From Chitinophagaceae bacterium UBA4857 (GTDB lineage: Bacteria > Bacteroidota > Bacteroidia > Chitinophagales > Chitinophagaceae): 43,001 nt of DNA. The stretch covers positions 19,945-62,945 of the forward strand of contig DHEF01000036.1 in the NCBI GenBank assembly GCA_002399735.1, given 5' to 3'. Shown here one piece after another: positions 41,142 through 43,001 of this stretch. The notes beneath the pieces are model-generated. The model was not told where the DNA came from. It made no database searches and worked only from the letters and a program-made list of their open reading frames with translations. Every line of letters starts with the position of its first letter. Positions within the stretch are counted from its first letter, which is position 1. The position numbers were made by a program, and so were the translations under genes.

Positions 41142-41566
41142 GTTAGTTGTAAGTAATAAGTATTAAGTTATAAGTAGGATATCTACATACTTTATACTAC
41201 ATACTGAATACTATTTGGGGCTCTCAACTGTAGTAATACTAATCAACAGCAGCTCCCGCCTTCTGTAGTAGTCCAATGCCTGCACACTTTGCCCACCCTG
41301 CCATTGCAGCTACTACTGCCAGTCGGGCAGCCCTTGAAATGTAGGATTTCTGATTTACTGATTTAGGATTTGCATTAATCTATGATCTCAGATTTTTTGA
41401 TCTAAGATTTAATAGTTCAGACCTAATACATTTTTAACAAACTCACTATTGACTACTGACTATTCACTTCTGACTTACGGTCTCTCGAACTTCCCTACTT
41501 TTTTTAACCTTCCACGCAACCTTTTTACCATTACTTACCTCTTGGGCTTACCAACTAATTTGTATT
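41142..41566. other. 425-bp gap of repeats and quasi-repeats
   Basis: 41150-41210 is made of AAGTAATAAGTATTAAGTTATAAGTAGG- and TACATACT-type near repeats. Family B copy B2 follows at 41211-41345. 41345-41410 repeats GGATTTCTGATTT/GATTTAGGATTT words, and 41440-41480 repeats TTGACTACTGACTATTCACTTCTGACT words. No reading frame of note before the GTG at 41567. Confidence 0.6.
41211..41345. repeat. Dispersed repeat family B, copy B2
   Basis: Partner of B1 at 15200-15345, with about one difference in six bases. Same orientation in the window. Conserved right end TGCCAGTCGGGCAGCCCTT. Confidence 0.75.
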
Positions 41567-41908
41567 GTGCAAAAATTTATTGCAATTGTTTTACTGGCCC
41601 TCATGTCGCTGTTCTTTCATGGGCGACAGCTTAGCTATATGCAATGTGTGTTGGTAAATGAGTTTCGCCAAGGTGTTCCATTATGCGATTGCCAACAAAT
41701 CATCACCATACAACCACAGGATGCTGATGATAATAAAGACCATTTCCAACACCAGCATTTTTCCTTAGCTGAATGGTATATACAACACCCACAATCTATT
41801 GTAAAAATTTTGCTTAATAATTTTTACATACAACATTATACACCTTACACAAAACAAGTGTATAATAATTTCACTGTTTCTATTCTTAAACCACCACAGG
41901 TTAGTTAA
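41567..41908 (+). CDS. Small unknown secreted protein, GTG start
   Basis: 113 aa from GTG 41567. The first 20 residues look like a signal peptide (QKFIAIVLLALMSLFFHG). The body has a close cysteine pair PLCDCQQ (about residues 39-41), a His-rich patch HFQHQHFSLAEW (about 59-70) and ends in ILKPPQVS. Cys and His clusters might bind metal, but I recognise no family. No clear -7 box; a one-base-short TAATTTG lies 17 bp before the start. It precedes a thioredoxin-fold gene by 129 bp on the same strand. Confidence 0.55.
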   Translation: MQKFIAIVLLALMSLFFHGRQLSYMQCVLVNEFRQGVPLCDCQQIITIQPQDADDNKDHFQHQHFSLAEWYIQHPQSIVKILLNNFYIQHYTPYTKQVYNNFTVSILKPPQVS

Positions 41909-42037
41909 GCCTTTCTCTTATTTATCACTAACACTTATACTGTAAACAAGCTTTAAATTATAGCTATGGCATTGTTATGCCCATGTATAAGCCGTTAAAC
42001 ATTCTATTTACGTATAACCTGATTTAAAATAAAAAAC

Positions 42038-42922
42038 ATGAAATATATCGTGATGGCGTTGTTATGCCTATACCTTAACCAAACTGTTAATGGCCAACCA
42101 ACCAAAGCAGATCCTATTATTTACGGAATCTTTAATGTACAAACACTACAACAAGCACCTTATGCAAGCTGGTTTACACCTGCATACGAAAAGTATGCGC
42201 CTGCCCCGGAAACATTAAAACAATTACAGCAAATAAAAATTAAAGGCATACGCATACAGGTTTTTTTAGGCATCTGGTGCGGAGATAGTAAACGTGAAAT
42301 TCCACATTTTGTAAAACTGTTGCACCAAATGCAATTTCCCGGTGCACAAACCCAATACATTGGCTTAGGCGGAAGTGATTCATTATACAAACAAAGCCCA
42401 ACGAGTGAAGAAAAAGGTTTAGGAATTTTTAGAGTTCCCACTTTTGTTGTTTACCAAAACAATATTGAGATTGGTCGTATAAACGAATACCCAACCACAA
42501 CATTGGAAGCTGATCTATTTAAGATATTAACAGGCCAGCCCTATACGCCTAATTATTCATCTTTTGGTGTGTTGAAAGATTGGCTAAATGATAATACACT
42601 TACACATGCCAATACCAGTATTCGTGGTTTAAGCCAGCAACTAAAAACCAAAGTTAGCAATGAGTATGAGTTAAGCAGTTTGGGACAATTATTAGTAAAA
42701 CAAAATAAGCCCGCTGAAGGCTTAAAAGTATTGGAAATAAATACCTGGTTGTACCCCGAAGCATTTATGGCACATTACACTTTAGGCAATAGCTACTTAT
42801 TACAAAAAAATTATATGCAGGCGTTGGTATACCTGGAAAAAGCATTGGAACTAAATAAACAAACCGAGTATGTAAAACATATACTCGGCTTACTATACGA
42901 GGCTAAAGAAAAGGCGAAGTAA
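42038..42922 (+). CDS. Secreted thioredoxin-fold protein with TPR-like C-terminus
   Basis: 294 aa. Signal peptide ending near NQTVNGQ. Thioredoxin-like domain with VFLGIWCGDSKREIPHF (single Cys at about 81, where classical proteins have C-x-x-C) and the cis-Pro loop GIFRVPTFVVYQNNIEIGRI. The last 80 residues contain two helix pairs of TPR type: LGQLLVKQNKPAEGLKVLEINTWLYP and YTLGNSYLLQKNYMQALVYLEKALELN. With one cysteine it cannot do standard dithiol exchange by itself; a resolving partner or a binding role is possible. Probably periplasmic. Confidence 0.82.
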   Translation: MKYIVMALLCLYLNQTVNGQPTKADPIIYGIFNVQTLQQAPYASWFTPAYEKYAPAPETLKQLQQIKIKGIRIQVFLGIWCGDSKREIPHFVKLLHQMQFPGAQTQYIGLGGSDSLYKQSPTSEEKGLGIFRVPTFVVYQNNIEIGRINEYPTTTLEADLFKILTGQPYTPNYSSFGVLKDWLNDNTLTHANTSIRGLSQQLKTKVSNEYELSSLGQLLVKQNKPAEGLKVLEINTWLYPEAFMAHYTLGNSYLLQKNYMQALVYLEKALELNKQTEYVKHILGLLYEAKEKAK

Positions 42923-42957
42923 TATTTTACATTAGCCGGGCAGTTATTAGTTACGAA

Positions 42958-43001
42958 CATGCTCAATAGCATTACTACAGTTGAAGAGTGCGACCTTTAG
43001 A
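42958..43001 (+). repeat. Dispersed repeat family A, copy A10 (runs off the window)
   Basis: ATGCTCAATAGCATTACTACAGTTGAAGAGTGCGACC (42960-42996). The left arm and first half of the core agree with A6 and with the inverse of A9. It diverges after GCGACC, at the same place where A4b carries its hairpin insertion. Confidence 0.75.

Overview
The window looks like a chromosomal segment of a Bacteroidota bacterium, probably from the Chitinophagales/Sphingobacteriales side, but the lineage is inferred from gene content only. The evidence is: many intergenic TAnnTTTG elements (the Bacteroidota -7 promoter) at promoter-like distances from starts; few recognisable Shine-Dalgarno sequences; a PorT-like type IX secretion protein directly after ubiE/menG; parA-parB followed by a DUF5683 protein; a CarboxypepD_reg-type TonB-dependent receptor; and a ddl-PASTA pair. 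Gene density is high, no rRNA, tRNA, CRISPR array, prophage or transposase gene was seen, and most intergenic gaps carry short dispersed repeats.

Layout. 1-3.6 kb is an AT-rich accessory block of unknown secreted or membrane proteins plus a ParE/RelE-type toxin-antitoxin pair, with a copy of the same dispersed repeat at each edge. 3.8-6.0 kb (minus strand) is ddl, a PASTA protein and a rhodanese. At 6.4-7.8 kb a ferredoxin and a LuxC-like acyl-CoA reductase diverge from a palindromic double promoter. 8.1-12.5 kb begins with a structured RNA having its own promoter and terminator, followed by a tightly packed set: M42 peptidase, a small DPGSGSY membrane protein, a kinase-like/methyltransferase fusion and a membrane sulfatase-like protein. 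Lon lies convergent at 12.6-15.0 kb. 15.5-19.6 kb (minus) holds an outer-membrane barrel protein, a lipoprotein with a glycine-rich tail plus a tiny membrane protein (possible toxin/immunity pair), an unknown membrane protein and a membrane metallophosphoesterase.

20.0-28.4 kb (plus) holds a UPF0173 hydrolase, parA, parB, the DUF5683 protein, a secreted possible cysteine-peptidase-like protein coupled to a lipoprotein, a lipoprotein amidohydrolase, CsaA and a class I glutamine amidotransferase-like protein. 28.7-31.1 kb (minus) is a three-gene run: secreted thioredoxin, DUF4442 hotdog protein and beta-CASP RNase. 31.2-35.2 kb has a lipocalin-like lipoprotein, an unknown secreted protein, a membrane-anchored C1 peptidase and a secreted DUF6263-like protein. 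35.5-39.5 kb (minus) is a TonB-dependent receptor followed by a beta-propeller phytase lipoprotein, probably a phytate-phosphorus uptake locus, framed by near-perfect inverted repeats. The window ends with ubiE/menG-porT, a small unknown protein and a thioredoxin-fold/TPR protein.

The most unusual content is outside the recognised genes: (i) a dispersed intergenic repeat family with a conserved GTGCGACGCAAGGGACGAT core, about ten copies, some carrying different hairpins; (ii) the structured RNA at about 8155-8306; (iii) inverted repeats around the phytase locus; (iv) TAnnTTTG boxes only 5-7 nt before the start codons of parA, the amidotransferase and ubiE, which would make these mRNAs leaderless; and (v) three protein modules with no clear known role (kinase-methyltransferase set, C93/H259/D280 secreted protein with lipoprotein, glycine-tailed lipoprotein with small membrane partner).
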